Below, in pieces: positions 14,642-21,332 of a stretch of 38,998 nucleotides of DNA (its first letter is position 1; each line of letters starts with the position of its first letter). Origin of the DNA: Candidatus Gemmiger stercoripullorum (GTDB lineage Bacteria > Bacillota > Clostridia > Oscillospirales > Ruminococcaceae); contig DWXD01000038.1 of NCBI GenBank assembly GCA_019119365.1, forward strand, positions 1 through 38,998. The letters are read 5' to 3'. The position numbers were made by a program, and so were the translations under genes. The notes under the pieces are model-generated. The model did not search any database. It was given only the letters and a program-made list of their open reading frames with translations, and had not been told where the DNA came from.

Positions 14642-15751
14642 ATGCAGATCCTGGCAAACGATCTCAAGCGGCAGTACGGCCTGCACGCGGCTGAATATGA
14701 GGCCAAGGCGCTGGAAGTGCTGCGCGGCGGCTGGTACATCCTTGGCAAAGAGGTCGAAGCCTTTGAGCGGGAATGGGCCGCCATGGTCGGCGCGCGCTTC
14801 TGCGTCGGGCTGGCCAGCGGACTGGATGCGCTGTGGATCGCGTTCCGCCTGCTCGGCATCGGCGCGGGGGACGAGGTCATCGTCGCCTCCAACGCCTACA
14901 TCGCCTGCGTCATGGGCATCACGATCAACGGCGCAGCGCCGGTCTTTGTGGAGCCGGACGAGTACGACAACATCGACGCCGCCGCCATCGAGGCCGCCGT
15001 CACCCCGCGCACCAGAGCAATTCTGGCCGTGCATCTCTATGGCCAGAGCTGCGATATGGACACGATCGGCGCCGTCGCCCGCCGCCATGGCCTGAAGGTC
15101 GTGGAGGACTGCGCCCAGAGCCACGGCAACCACTGGCGCGGGCGGGTCGTCGGCTCTTTGGGCGATGTGGGCTGCTTCAGCTTTTACCCCACCAAGGGCT
15201 GCGGGGCGTTCGGCGACGCCGGGTGCATCACCACCAACGACCCCGACCTGGCCGACCGCGCCCGCGTGTTCCGCAACTACGGCAGCCGCGTGCGCTACCA
15301 GAACGAGGTTGTCGGCGCAAACAGCCGCCTGGACGAACTGCAGGCCGGGCTGCTGCGCGTCAAGCTGACCCACCTGGAAGAGTTCAACGCCGAGCGCCGC
15401 CGCCTGGCCGCGCGCTATGACGCCGGGCTTCGCGGGGACACCCTGCGCAAGCCGCGCATCCGCCCCGGCGCGGACAGCAGCTGGCACCAGTATGTCGTGC
15501 ATCTGCCCGGCTGCCGCGACGCGATGGCCGCTTACCTGAAAGAGCAGGGCATCGGCACCATCATCCATTACCCGATCCCGCCGCATCTCAGCCAGGCGTA
15601 TGCGTATCTCGGCCACAAACGCGGGGATTTCCCCATCGCCGAGCGCTATGCCGCCGAGGTGCTGAGCCTGCCGATGTACAACGGCATGACCGAAGCCGAA
15701 CAGGACTGCGTCATCGAGGCGGTCAACCGCTTTGTACCGGACAAGAAATAA
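14642..15751 (+). CDS. DegT/DnrJ/EryC1/StrS-family aminotransferase
   Basis: 369 residues. PLP-dependent enzymes of this family aminate keto groups of nucleotide-linked sugars. The PLP lysine is K185 in CFSFYPTKGCGAFGDAG; the PLP-binding Asp is D156 in VVEDCAQSHG, and the substrate region has YGSRVRY and NSRLDELQAGLL. The pattern matches the FdtB/QdtB subgroup that makes 3-amino-3,6-dideoxy sugars from dTDP-3-keto-6-deoxyhexoses. The next gene is WxcM/FdtA-like, the usual partner providing that 3-keto sugar, which supports the assignment; the sugar itself is inferred. AAAGGAGG precedes the start. Confidence 0.9.
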   Translation: MQILANDLKRQYGLHAAEYEAKALEVLRGGWYILGKEVEAFEREWAAMVGARFCVGLASGLDALWIAFRLLGIGAGDEVIVASNAYIACVMGITINGAAPVFVEPDEYDNIDAAAIEAAVTPRTRAILAVHLYGQSCDMDTIGAVARRHGLKVVEDCAQSHGNHWRGRVVGSLGDVGCFSFYPTKGCGAFGDAGCITTNDPDLADRARVFRNYGSRVRYQNEVVGANSRLDELQAGLLRVKLTHLEEFNAERRRLAARYDAGLRGDTLRKPRIRPGADSSWHQYVVHLPGCRDAMAAYLKEQGIGTIIHYPIPPHLSQAYAYLGHKRGDFPIAERYAAEVLSLPMYNGMTEAEQDCVIEAVNRFVPDKK

Positions 15752-15765
15752 CAAAGAGGAAAACC

Positions 15766-16197
15766 ATGAGTAAAATAGACAGTGCGTATTTTATTGAGTT
15801 TGCCGAGCACGGCGACGAACGCGGCAACCTTGTCGTGGTCGAAGGCGAGCGTGATGTGCCGTTTGCGATCCAGCGCGTGTTTTACATCTACGGCTCCGAC
15901 CCCGACATCGTGCGCGGCCAGCACGCCAACCGGCGCAGCCAGTTCGTGCTGGTCAACGTGGCCGGGCAGAGCAAGATCCGCGTCAAGGATGGCCTGGGCA
16001 ACGAGGCGGTGTTCTGCCTGAACCGGCCGCGCACCGGCGTGTACATCCCCACGATGGCCTGGAAGGAAATGTACGACTTCAGCCCCGATTCGGTGCTGCT
16101 GTGCCTGGCCAGCGAACATTATGACGAGAGCGAATACATCCGCGACTTCGACGCCTTCCTGGCTGAAGTCGCCGCGCCCCACGGGAGGCAGGAATGA
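15766..16197 (+). CDS. WxcM/FdtA-like cupin (putative dTDP-sugar 3,4-ketoisomerase)
   Basis: 143 residues, a single cupin domain. FdtA/QdtA enzymes shift the keto group of dTDP-4-keto-6-deoxyglucose from C4 to C3. Conserved family features are GDERGNLVVVEGERDVPFAIQRVFYIYG, the RGxHA segment (residues 50-54), GVYIPTMAWKEMYDFSPDSVLLCLAS and HYDESEYIRDFDAF. In characterised enzymes the segment reads RGxHAHK with two histidines; here it is RGQHANR, so H53 is kept but the second histidine is N55. Activity may therefore be altered. It lies 14 nt after the aminotransferase gene and overlaps the ABC permease start by 4 nt. Confidence 0.85.
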   Translation: MSKIDSAYFIEFAEHGDERGNLVVVEGERDVPFAIQRVFYIYGSDPDIVRGQHANRRSQFVLVNVAGQSKIRVKDGLGNEAVFCLNRPRTGVYIPTMAWKEMYDFSPDSVLLCLASEHYDESEYIRDFDAFLAEVAAPHGRQE

Positions 16198-16991
16198 GCA
16201 GACAAAAAGTCGATTACAAAAGCGTGGCCGCGCACTTTGTGCAGTACCGCCCGCTCATCAATGAGCTGGTCGGCCGCGATCTCAAGGTCAAATACCGCCG
16301 CAGTTTTCTGGGGTATGTGTGGAGCGTGCTCAACCCGCTGCTGATGATGGTCGTGCAGACGGTCATTTTTTCGTATATGTTCCGCAGCGATATCCCCAAC
16401 TATCCGCTGTACCTGATCTGCGGCAACACGCTGTTCACGTTTTTCAACGAGAGCGCCAACATGGGCCTGACCTCGATCATCTACAACGCCTCGCTGATCA
16501 AAAAAGTCTACATCCCCAAATACATCTTCCCGGTCAGCCGCGTGGTGTCCAGCTTTGTGACCATGACGTTCAGCCTGGCCGCCGTCGTGCTGGTCATGGT
16601 GTTCACGCGCTCGCCGTTTTACTGGACGATGCTGCTGTTCTTCATCCCGCTGGTCTTCCTGTTCCTGTTCAGCTGCGGCATGGCGTTGCTGCTCTCGGCG
16701 CTGACGGTCTATTTCCGCGACATGCAGCATCTGTTCAGCATCCTCACGCTGGGCTGGATGTATGCGACGCCGATCTTCTACCCGCTGGAACAGCTGCCGC
16801 CGTTTGCGCAGGGCGTGATGAAGCTCAACCCGATGTACCACTACATCAACATGTTCCGCAACCTTGTCATGTACGGCAACATCCCCGGGCCCAACACCTG
16901 GTTCGCCTGCGCCGCCTCCGGCGCGGTGATGCTGGCGCTGGGGCTGTGGGTGTTCCACAAGCTGCAGCGGAACTTCATCCTGTATATTTAA
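16194..16991 (+). CDS. ABC-2 type polysaccharide export permease (Wzm/TagG-like)
   Basis: 265 residues with six predicted membrane segments, the first after an amphipathic N-terminal stretch (LVGRDLKVKYRRSFLGYVWSVLNPLLMMVVQTVIF), the classic opening of Wzm/TagG/KpsM permeases. The C-terminal region has ATPIFYPLEQLPPFAQGVMKLNPMYHYINMFRNLVMYG, also typical. With the ATPase encoded next, it would flip lipid-linked glycan or wall polymer across the membrane. It overlaps the ketoisomerase stop (ATGA) and is followed after 15 nt by the ATPase. Confidence 0.93.
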   Translation: MSRQKVDYKSVAAHFVQYRPLINELVGRDLKVKYRRSFLGYVWSVLNPLLMMVVQTVIFSYMFRSDIPNYPLYLICGNTLFTFFNESANMGLTSIIYNASLIKKVYIPKYIFPVSRVVSSFVTMTFSLAAVVLVMVFTRSPFYWTMLLFFIPLVFLFLFSCGMALLLSALTVYFRDMQHLFSILTLGWMYATPIFYPLEQLPPFAQGVMKLNPMYHYINMFRNLVMYGNIPGPNTWFACAASGAVMLALGLWVFHKLQRNFILYI

Positions 16992-17006
16992 AAGGGGGTG
17001 CACCGG

Positions 17007-17768
17007 ATGAATTTTGCGGATCAGCCCGTGATCGTCAACGCTGACCATGTTTCGATGCGCTTCAACCTTGCGCAGGAAAAAACCGAAACGCTCAAGGAAT
17101 ACCTTGTCAAGATGCTGCGCGGCAAGCTGCTGTTCAACGAATTCTACGCCCTCAAGGACGTCTCGTTCCAGGTGCGCCGCGGCGAAGCGGTCGCGCTCAT
17201 CGGGCGCAACGGCTCCGGCAAGAGCACGATGCTCAAGGTCGTGGCCGGCGTCATGTACCCGAGCGAGGGCGCGTGCAGCGTGCAGGGCTCCATCGCGCCG
17301 ATGATCGAGCTCGGCGCGGGCTTTGACATGGACCTGACCGCGCGCGAGAACGTGTTTCTGAACGGCGCGGTGCTCGGCCATGACCGCGAGTATATGCAGG
17401 CGCATTTCGACGATATCATCGACTTTGCCGAACTGCGCGATTTTGTCGACGTGCCGGTCAAGAATTTCTCCTCCGGCATGGTCACGCGCCTGGGGTTTGC
17501 CATTGCCACCGAGGTGGCGGCCGACCTGCTCGTTGTGGACGAAGTGCTGGCCGTCGGCGATTTCATGTTCCAGCAAAAGTGCATGGAGCGCCTGGACCGC
17601 ATGCTGGCAAACGGCACGACGCTGCTGTTCGTCAGCCACAGCTCCGAGCAGGTGCAGCGGCTGTGCCAGCGCGCGATCTGGCTGGACCACGGCGTCAAGC
17701 GCGGCGACGGCCCGGCGGACGAAGTCTGCGCGATGTACGAGGAAGCCATGCGCAACGGGGAAGCGTGA
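17007..17768 (+). CDS. ABC polysaccharide export ATPase (Wzt/TagH-like)
   Basis: 253 residues from the ATG at 17007 (AAGGGGG upstream; the GTG at 16998 is less likely). Walker A GRNGSGKST (67-75), the signature variant NFSSGMVTRLGFA (153-165), Walker B LLVVDEVLAVGD (174-185) and the switch histidine in LLFVSHSSEQ are intact. The N-terminal VSMRFNLAQEKTETLKEYLVKML is the family-specific gate-helix region of Wzt/TagH. There is no C-terminal carbohydrate-binding domain, so export probably does not need recognition of a modified chain end. A heptamer-repeat fragment begins within 7 nt of the stop. Confidence 0.93.
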   Translation: MNFADQPVIVNADHVSMRFNLAQEKTETLKEYLVKMLRGKLLFNEFYALKDVSFQVRRGEAVALIGRNGSGKSTMLKVVAGVMYPSEGACSVQGSIAPMIELGAGFDMDLTARENVFLNGAVLGHDREYMQAHFDDIIDFAELRDFVDVPVKNFSSGMVTRLGFAIATEVAADLLVVDEVLAVGDFMFQQKCMERLDRMLANGTTLLFVSHSSEQVQRLCQRAIWLDHGVKRGDGPADEVCAMYEEAMRNGEA

Positions 17769-17774
17769 GTTCTT

Positions 17775-17830
17775 TTAGAGTTCAGAGTTTAGAGTTTAGA
17801 TGAGGTGGCGCGGCGGCCGCAGGCCGCCGC
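17775..17830. repeat. Heptamer repeat fragment plus palindrome
   Basis: TTNAGAG heptamers repeat about 3.7 times (17775-17800), followed by the palindrome GCGGCGGCC-gca-GGCCGCCGC (17810-17830). It resembles the left part of the full elements at 28695 and 32532. It starts 6 nt after the ABC ATPase stop codon. Confidence 0.8.
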
Positions 17831-17832
17831 AT

Positions 17833-17874
17833 AAAAAAGGGGCGCGCTGCAGAAAGAACATCTGCAGCGCGCCC
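17833..17874 (-). terminator. Terminator of hsp20
   Basis: Perfect 13-bp stem GGCGCGCTGCAGA (17841-17853) with TCTGCAGCGCGCC (17861-17873). Read on the - strand the stem runs into CCTTTTTT (17840-17833), so it terminates hsp20 transcription; on the + strand the tail is T-poor. Confidence 0.85.
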
Positions 17875-17916
17875 TGCTTGCTTTTGGGGGATTTTTCAGA
17901 TACGCCTTAGGGAAAA

Positions 17917-18330
17917 TCAATCGATCGTGATGGTCTGGCCTTCGGGGCGGTGGGCGCTGCGCTTGGGCAGCGTCACGGTCAGCACGCCGTTGTTGTAGGC
18001 GGCGCGGATGCTGTTCGTCTCGATGCCGGAAACGTCAAAGGTGCGGGTGTAGGTGCCGTAGCTGCGCTCGCAGCGCAGGTAGGCGCCCTTCTTGCCGTCG
18101 TCCTCATAATCGCTGTGGCGCACGGCCTTGATGGTCATGGCGTCGCCGTTGAGCGAAAGGCTGATATCCTCCTTGCGGAAACCGGGCAGGTCCGCCTCCA
18201 GCAGGAAGGCGTCGCCGGCATCGCGGATATCGGTCTTGAATTCGGCCAGGGTGGTGTCGCCAAAGAAGGCGCGGTTCCAGTTTTCCAGTTCGTTGAACGG
18301 GTTGTAACGGTGGTCAAGCAGCATAGCCAT
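17917..18330 (-). CDS. hsp20: Small heat shock protein (Hsp20/alpha-crystallin)
   Basis: 137 residues, typical size. It is an ATP-independent holdase that keeps unfolding proteins soluble. The alpha-crystallin domain (about residues 30-125) includes FLLEADLPGFRKEDISLSLNGDAMTIKA and the conserved A-x-x-x-n-G-V-L motif as AAYNNGVLTVTLPKR, with the I/V-x-I/V tail as TITID. The N-terminal MAMLLDHRYNPFNELENW is usual in Clostridia. AAAAGGAG precedes the ATG. A CIRCE operator 129 nt upstream implies HrcA-controlled heat-shock expression. It is transcribed against the flow of the chromosome arm. Confidence 0.95.
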   Translation of the reverse strand: MAMLLDHRYNPFNELENWNRAFFGDTTLAEFKTDIRDAGDAFLLEADLPGFRKEDISLSLNGDAMTIKAVRHSDYEDDGKKGAYLRCERSYGTYTRTFDVSGIETNSIRAAYNNGVLTVTLPKRSAHRPEGQTITID

Positions 18331-18458
18331 AAAGCAAAACTCCTTTTTCTATCTATTTTCATGCGGGTGGTTTTTGTTGGCGCCGCGGGGTGTTTCCCTT
18401 TCGGCAATTCTGATGATACGCGCTGTTTGTGAACTTGGTATGAATAAATTGTGAAACT

Positions 18459-18492
18459 TTAGCACTCTTTGTGTAAGACTGCTAAAATTATA
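18459..18492 (-). promoter_or_regulatory. CIRCE operator and -10 box of hsp20
   Basis: TTAGCACTC-N9-GACTGCTAA (18459-18485) matches the CIRCE consensus TTAGCACTC-N9-GAGTGCTAA with a single mismatch. On the - strand a perfect TATAAT (18492-18487) directly abuts it, so HrcA bound here would cover the transcription start. The -35 box is poor. The untranslated leader would be about 130 nt. Confidence 0.88.
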
Positions 18493-18588
18493 AATTTTAA
18501 ACGAAACAACGAATAATACGGGCGCGCTTCCCGGCATGGATAAATTGGCAGGCTTTTGCCTATTTCTACCAAAAGCGCCGCAAACGGC

Positions 18589-18617
18589 TTGCATTGAGAG
18601 CCGGAACGTGCTACAGT
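18589..18617 (+). promoter_or_regulatory. Promoter of the cardiolipin synthase gene
   Basis: TTGCAT (18589-18594), a 17-nt spacer and TACAGT (18612-18617), 51 nt before the start codon. Confidence 0.6.
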
Positions 18618-18667
18618 AAAAAGGTATTTAAAAGGAATTTTTTGCCGAATTTGGGAAGGTAGACTGC

Positions 18668-20215
18668 ATGACCCAACCGCAAATCAAAAATAAAAACTTT
18701 CTGCGCTTTGTGTTCAACCGCATGGTCGTCACCGGCCTGCTGCTGCTCATCCAGGCGGTGTGGCTGTTCATCCTGTTCAGCCGCCTGGCCGCCTATGCCG
18801 TCTGGATCAACGTGCTGTGCCTGATGCTCAGCCTTGTCATGTGTATCGCGCTGATCCGCAAGGACTCCACCGTGCCGGAATTCAAGATCAGCTGGATGGC
18901 GCTGTTCATCGTCATGCCGGTGCAGGGCGGGCTGCTCTACCTGCTGTGGGGCGACCACCGCCCGGCGTTCCGCCTGCGCCGCAAGCTGGAGCGCGCCGGG
19001 GCGCGCATCCGGCCGCTGCGCACACGCCAGCCGGAAGCCGCCGCCCGGCTGCAGGCCGCCGACCCGCGCGCGGCCATGACCGCCGCCTACTTGCAGAACT
19101 ACGGGCGCTTCCCTGTCTATGCCGACACCGATGTGACCTACTACCCTTCGGGCGAGGCGATGTTCCCGGCCATGCTGGCCGCGATGGAAAAGGCCGAAAA
19201 GTACATCTTTGTCGAGTTTTTCATCATCAGCCAGGGCCGCATGTGGGACACCGTGCACGAGCTGCTGCGCCGCAAGGCGGCGGACGGGGTGGATGTGCGC
19301 CTGATCTACGACGACACCGGCTGCGCCACCGGCCTGCCCGTGCGCTACTGGCGCAAGCTCGAGGCCGAGGGCATCCGCGCGCTGGCCTTCAACCCGTTCG
19401 TGCCGGTCATCAACCTGGTCATGAACAACCGCGACCACCGCAAGATCCTGGTCGTGGACGGCAAGGTGGCGTTTACGGGCGGCATCAACCTGGCCGATGA
19501 ATACATCAACGAAAAGCGCCGCTTCGGCTACTGGCGCGACACCGGCGTGCGGCTGGAAGGCCCGGCGGCCTGGAGCTTCACGACGATGTTCTTGGAATTC
19601 TGGGCTGCCAACCGCCCCCAGAGCGACGAGCGCGCCGTGCCCCGCCCCGAAATGCCTGCGCGCGAAGGCTCCGGGCTGGTGCAGCCGTTCTGCGACACGC
19701 CGGTCGACGACGAGTGCGTGGCCAAAAACGTCTATCTCGAGCTCATCAACCAGGCGCAGAAGGAGCTGTTCATCACCACGCCCTATCTGATTCTGGAAAA
19801 CGACCTGATCTCGGCGCTGTGCCTGGCGGCCAAGCGCGGCGTGGATGTGCGCATCTACACGCCCGGCATCCCGGACAAGCCGACCATCTTCCAGCTCACG
19901 CGCAGCTACTTCCCGGTGCTGATCCGCGCCGGGGTCAAGATCTTCAGCTTTGTTCCCGGCTTCCTGCATTCCAAGACCTGGCTGTGCGACGGGCGCGTCG
20001 CCGCGGTCGGGTCGATCAACCTCGACTACCGCAGCCTCTACCTGCACTTTGAGTGCAGCGCGCTTTTGTACGGCTGCCCGGCGCTCAGGGACATCCGCGA
20101 GGATATGCTCGACCTGGAAAGCCAGTGCCGCCTGGTGCGCCTCAGCGACTGCCGCACCAGCGGCCTCGGCATGCTGGCCTCCGCCGTCCTGCGCCTGGTC
20201 GCACCGCTGTGTTGA
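18668..20215 (+). CDS. cls: Cardiolipin synthase (phospholipase D family)
   Basis: 515 residues, the usual length. It condenses two phosphatidylglycerols into cardiolipin and glycerol at the membrane. Two or three N-terminal membrane segments (about 18-62 and 75-94) precede two PLD domains with complete HKD motifs: H257-x-K259-x4-D264 (NRDHRKILVVDGKVAFTGGIN) and H434-x-K436-x4-D441 (FLHSKTWLCDGRVAAVGSIN). GGAAGG lies about 8 nt upstream of the ATG. It has its own promoter and terminator, and is the last clear chromosomal gene before the phage module. Confidence 0.95.
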   Translation: MTQPQIKNKNFLRFVFNRMVVTGLLLLIQAVWLFILFSRLAAYAVWINVLCLMLSLVMCIALIRKDSTVPEFKISWMALFIVMPVQGGLLYLLWGDHRPAFRLRRKLERAGARIRPLRTRQPEAAARLQAADPRAAMTAAYLQNYGRFPVYADTDVTYYPSGEAMFPAMLAAMEKAEKYIFVEFFIISQGRMWDTVHELLRRKAADGVDVRLIYDDTGCATGLPVRYWRKLEAEGIRALAFNPFVPVINLVMNNRDHRKILVVDGKVAFTGGINLADEYINEKRRFGYWRDTGVRLEGPAAWSFTTMFLEFWAANRPQSDERAVPRPEMPAREGSGLVQPFCDTPVDDECVAKNVYLELINQAQKELFITTPYLILENDLISALCLAAKRGVDVRIYTPGIPDKPTIFQLTRSYFPVLIRAGVKIFSFVPGFLHSKTWLCDGRVAAVGSINLDYRSLYLHFECSALLYGCPALRDIREDMLDLESQCRLVRLSDCRTSGLGMLASAVLRLVAPLC

Positions 20216-20243
20216 GCGCTTGCCTCTCTATAGAAACAACGCG

Positions 20244-20280
20244 ATCCCCCGCTGCCTGCCAAAGACAGCGGGGGATTTTT
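20244..20280 (+). terminator. Terminator after cls
   Basis: ATCCCCCGCTG (20244-20254) pairs with CAGCGGGGGAT (20266-20276) and is followed by TTTT. Confidence 0.88.
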
Positions 20281-20337
20281 GTGCAGGTTGCAAGGCCGGG
20301 CAATGGGACTGCGGGGCGGGGCGGCGGCATGGCCGGG

Positions 20338-20366
20338 TTGACAACCTATGGTTGTTGCATTATGCT
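20338..20366 (+). promoter_or_regulatory. Late-module promoter with operator in the spacer
   Basis: Perfect -35 TTGACA (20338-20343), a 17-nt spacer and -10 TATGCT (20361-20366), 108 nt before the regulator gene. The palindrome ACAACC-TAT-GGTTGT (20341-20355) lies across the -35 and spacer, an ideal place for a repressor. A matching palindrome occurs at 21004-21018. Confidence 0.75.
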
Positions 20367-20473
20367 GGAAATGCGCAGGGCGGCGGGGCGGCGGCCGCAC
20401 CGGACGCGGTGATTTTTGGCGGATTTTTGGCAGAAAAAAGAAAATGGCTTTGAGCCGAACGGAGGGAAGCGAC

Positions 20474-20923
20474 ATGACCAACAAAGAGAAGACGGCCTGG
20501 CTGGGCCGGTACCTGCACGAGCAGGCGCGCCAGCGCATGCTGTATGGCGAGGTGGAGGCGCTGCAGGCGCAGGCGGCGCGCACGGCGGAATTCCTGGGCG
20601 GCGAAGCGCCGCGCACCGCGCGGGCCGCGGCGCAGCTGCAGGCGGCAAAACGGCGCCTGGACGCGCAGGCGGCGCGCTGCCTGGCGCTGCGGCGGCAGAT
20701 CGTGTGGGCCATCAGCCGCCTGGAGGACGAGCGCCAGCGCGAGGTGCTGCTGCGCCGGTTCGTGCGCGGGCAGACCGTGCGCGAGGCCGCCGGGGAGATG
20801 GGCGTTGTGGCGCGGCGCGTGGAACAGATGCAGACGGCCGCCATCCGCGCGCTGCCGCTGCGCGGCGCGGCCCGCGGGGCAAAAACGGCGAAGGACGGCG
20901 AAAAAGGAGGCGAAACGCCGTGA
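20474..20923 (+). CDS. Phage regulator (ArpU/sigma-region-4-like)
   Basis: 149 residues. An N-terminal coiled region (ARQRMLYGEVEALQAQAARTAEFLG, then AAAQLQAAKRRLDAQAARCLALRRQI) leads into a sigma-70 region-4-like helix-turn-helix (RQREVLLRRFVRGQTVREAAGEMGVVARRVEQMQTAAIRAL, about 80-121). Small proteins of this kind sit just before terminase genes in many Firmicute phages and switch on late transcription. The ATG at 20474 follows a GGAGGG ribosome-binding site. It lies between two copies of the ACAACC-TAW-GGTTGT palindrome, which it or an external repressor may recognise. Family assignment rests on shape and place. Confidence 0.72.
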   Translation: MTNKEKTAWLGRYLHEQARQRMLYGEVEALQAQAARTAEFLGGEAPRTARAAAQLQAAKRRLDAQAARCLALRRQIVWAISRLEDERQREVLLRRFVRGQTVREAAGEMGVVARRVEQMQTAAIRALPLRGAARGAKTAKDGEKGGETP

Positions 20924-20957
20924 GAAAAGTTTTCGGCGTTTTTTCGGCAGGTGTTCG

Positions 20958-20987
20958 TTGTAATTGCGGGGGCGGGTATGGTATTCT
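20958..20987 (+). promoter_or_regulatory. Candidate terminase promoter
   Basis: TTGTAA (20958-20963), an 18-nt spacer and TATTCT (20982-20987), about 74 nt before TerS. The two boxes are suboptimal, fitting a promoter that needs an activator. Confidence 0.4.
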
Positions 20988-21003
20988 TTTTTTGCCGGGA
21001 AAT

Positions 21004-21018
21004 ACAACCTAAGGTTGT
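21004..21018. promoter_or_regulatory. Palindromic operator, second copy
   Basis: ACAACC-TAA-GGTTGT, identical in both arms to 20341-20355. It lies just downstream of the candidate terminase promoter, where a bound protein would block elongation or initiation. No further copy was seen in the window. Confidence 0.6.
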
Positions 21019-21060
21019 TAAATGGCGGCGCCGGGAAGCGCATGCGGGAGGGGGGATGCG

Positions 21061-21327
21061 ATGCGGCGTAAAGGCATCACGGAACAGCGGGTGCTCGGCG
21101 AGCTGGCGGACATCGCTTTCGCCGACCTGCGCGAAGGCGAACTGCCGGTCAAAGCGGGCGACAAGCTGCGCGCGCTGGAGCTCATCTACAAATACCTGGG
21201 CATGGGCGAGGGCGCGGGCGGCGACGAGGGGGTGGTCATCGTGGACGAAGCGCCTGCGGCGGAAAAACCGCAGGCAGAGCGGCAAGCGCCGCACGGAAAG
21301 GGGGAAGGCGTATCGAAGTCAGGCTGA
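21061..21327 (+). CDS. Terminase small subunit
   Basis: 88 residues from the ATG at 21061, which has GGGAGGGGGG 5 nt upstream; an earlier ATG at 21022 lacks one. The sequence ITEQRVLGELADIAFADL...LPVKAGDKLRALELIYKYLGM is the typical C-terminal half of phage small terminases, whose N-terminal DNA-recognition helices normally add about 60-80 residues. That half is missing here, so this protein may lack pac/cos recognition. The C-terminal tail is acidic then basic. It ends 5 nt before the only start-like codon of the large subunit. Confidence 0.75.
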   Translation: MRRKGITEQRVLGELADIAFADLREGELPVKAGDKLRALELIYKYLGMGEGAGGDEGVVIVDEAPAAEKPQAERQAPHGKGEGVSKSG

Positions 21328-21332
21328 AGGAA

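Noticed and set aside
16119..17690. Antisense frame opposite the ABC transporter genes (523 codons)
   Set aside because: His/Arg-rich shadow of genes with intact Walker motifs.
18611..20047. Antisense frame opposite cardiolipin synthase
   Set aside because: No ribosome-binding site and shadow composition; the sense gene has both HKD motifs.
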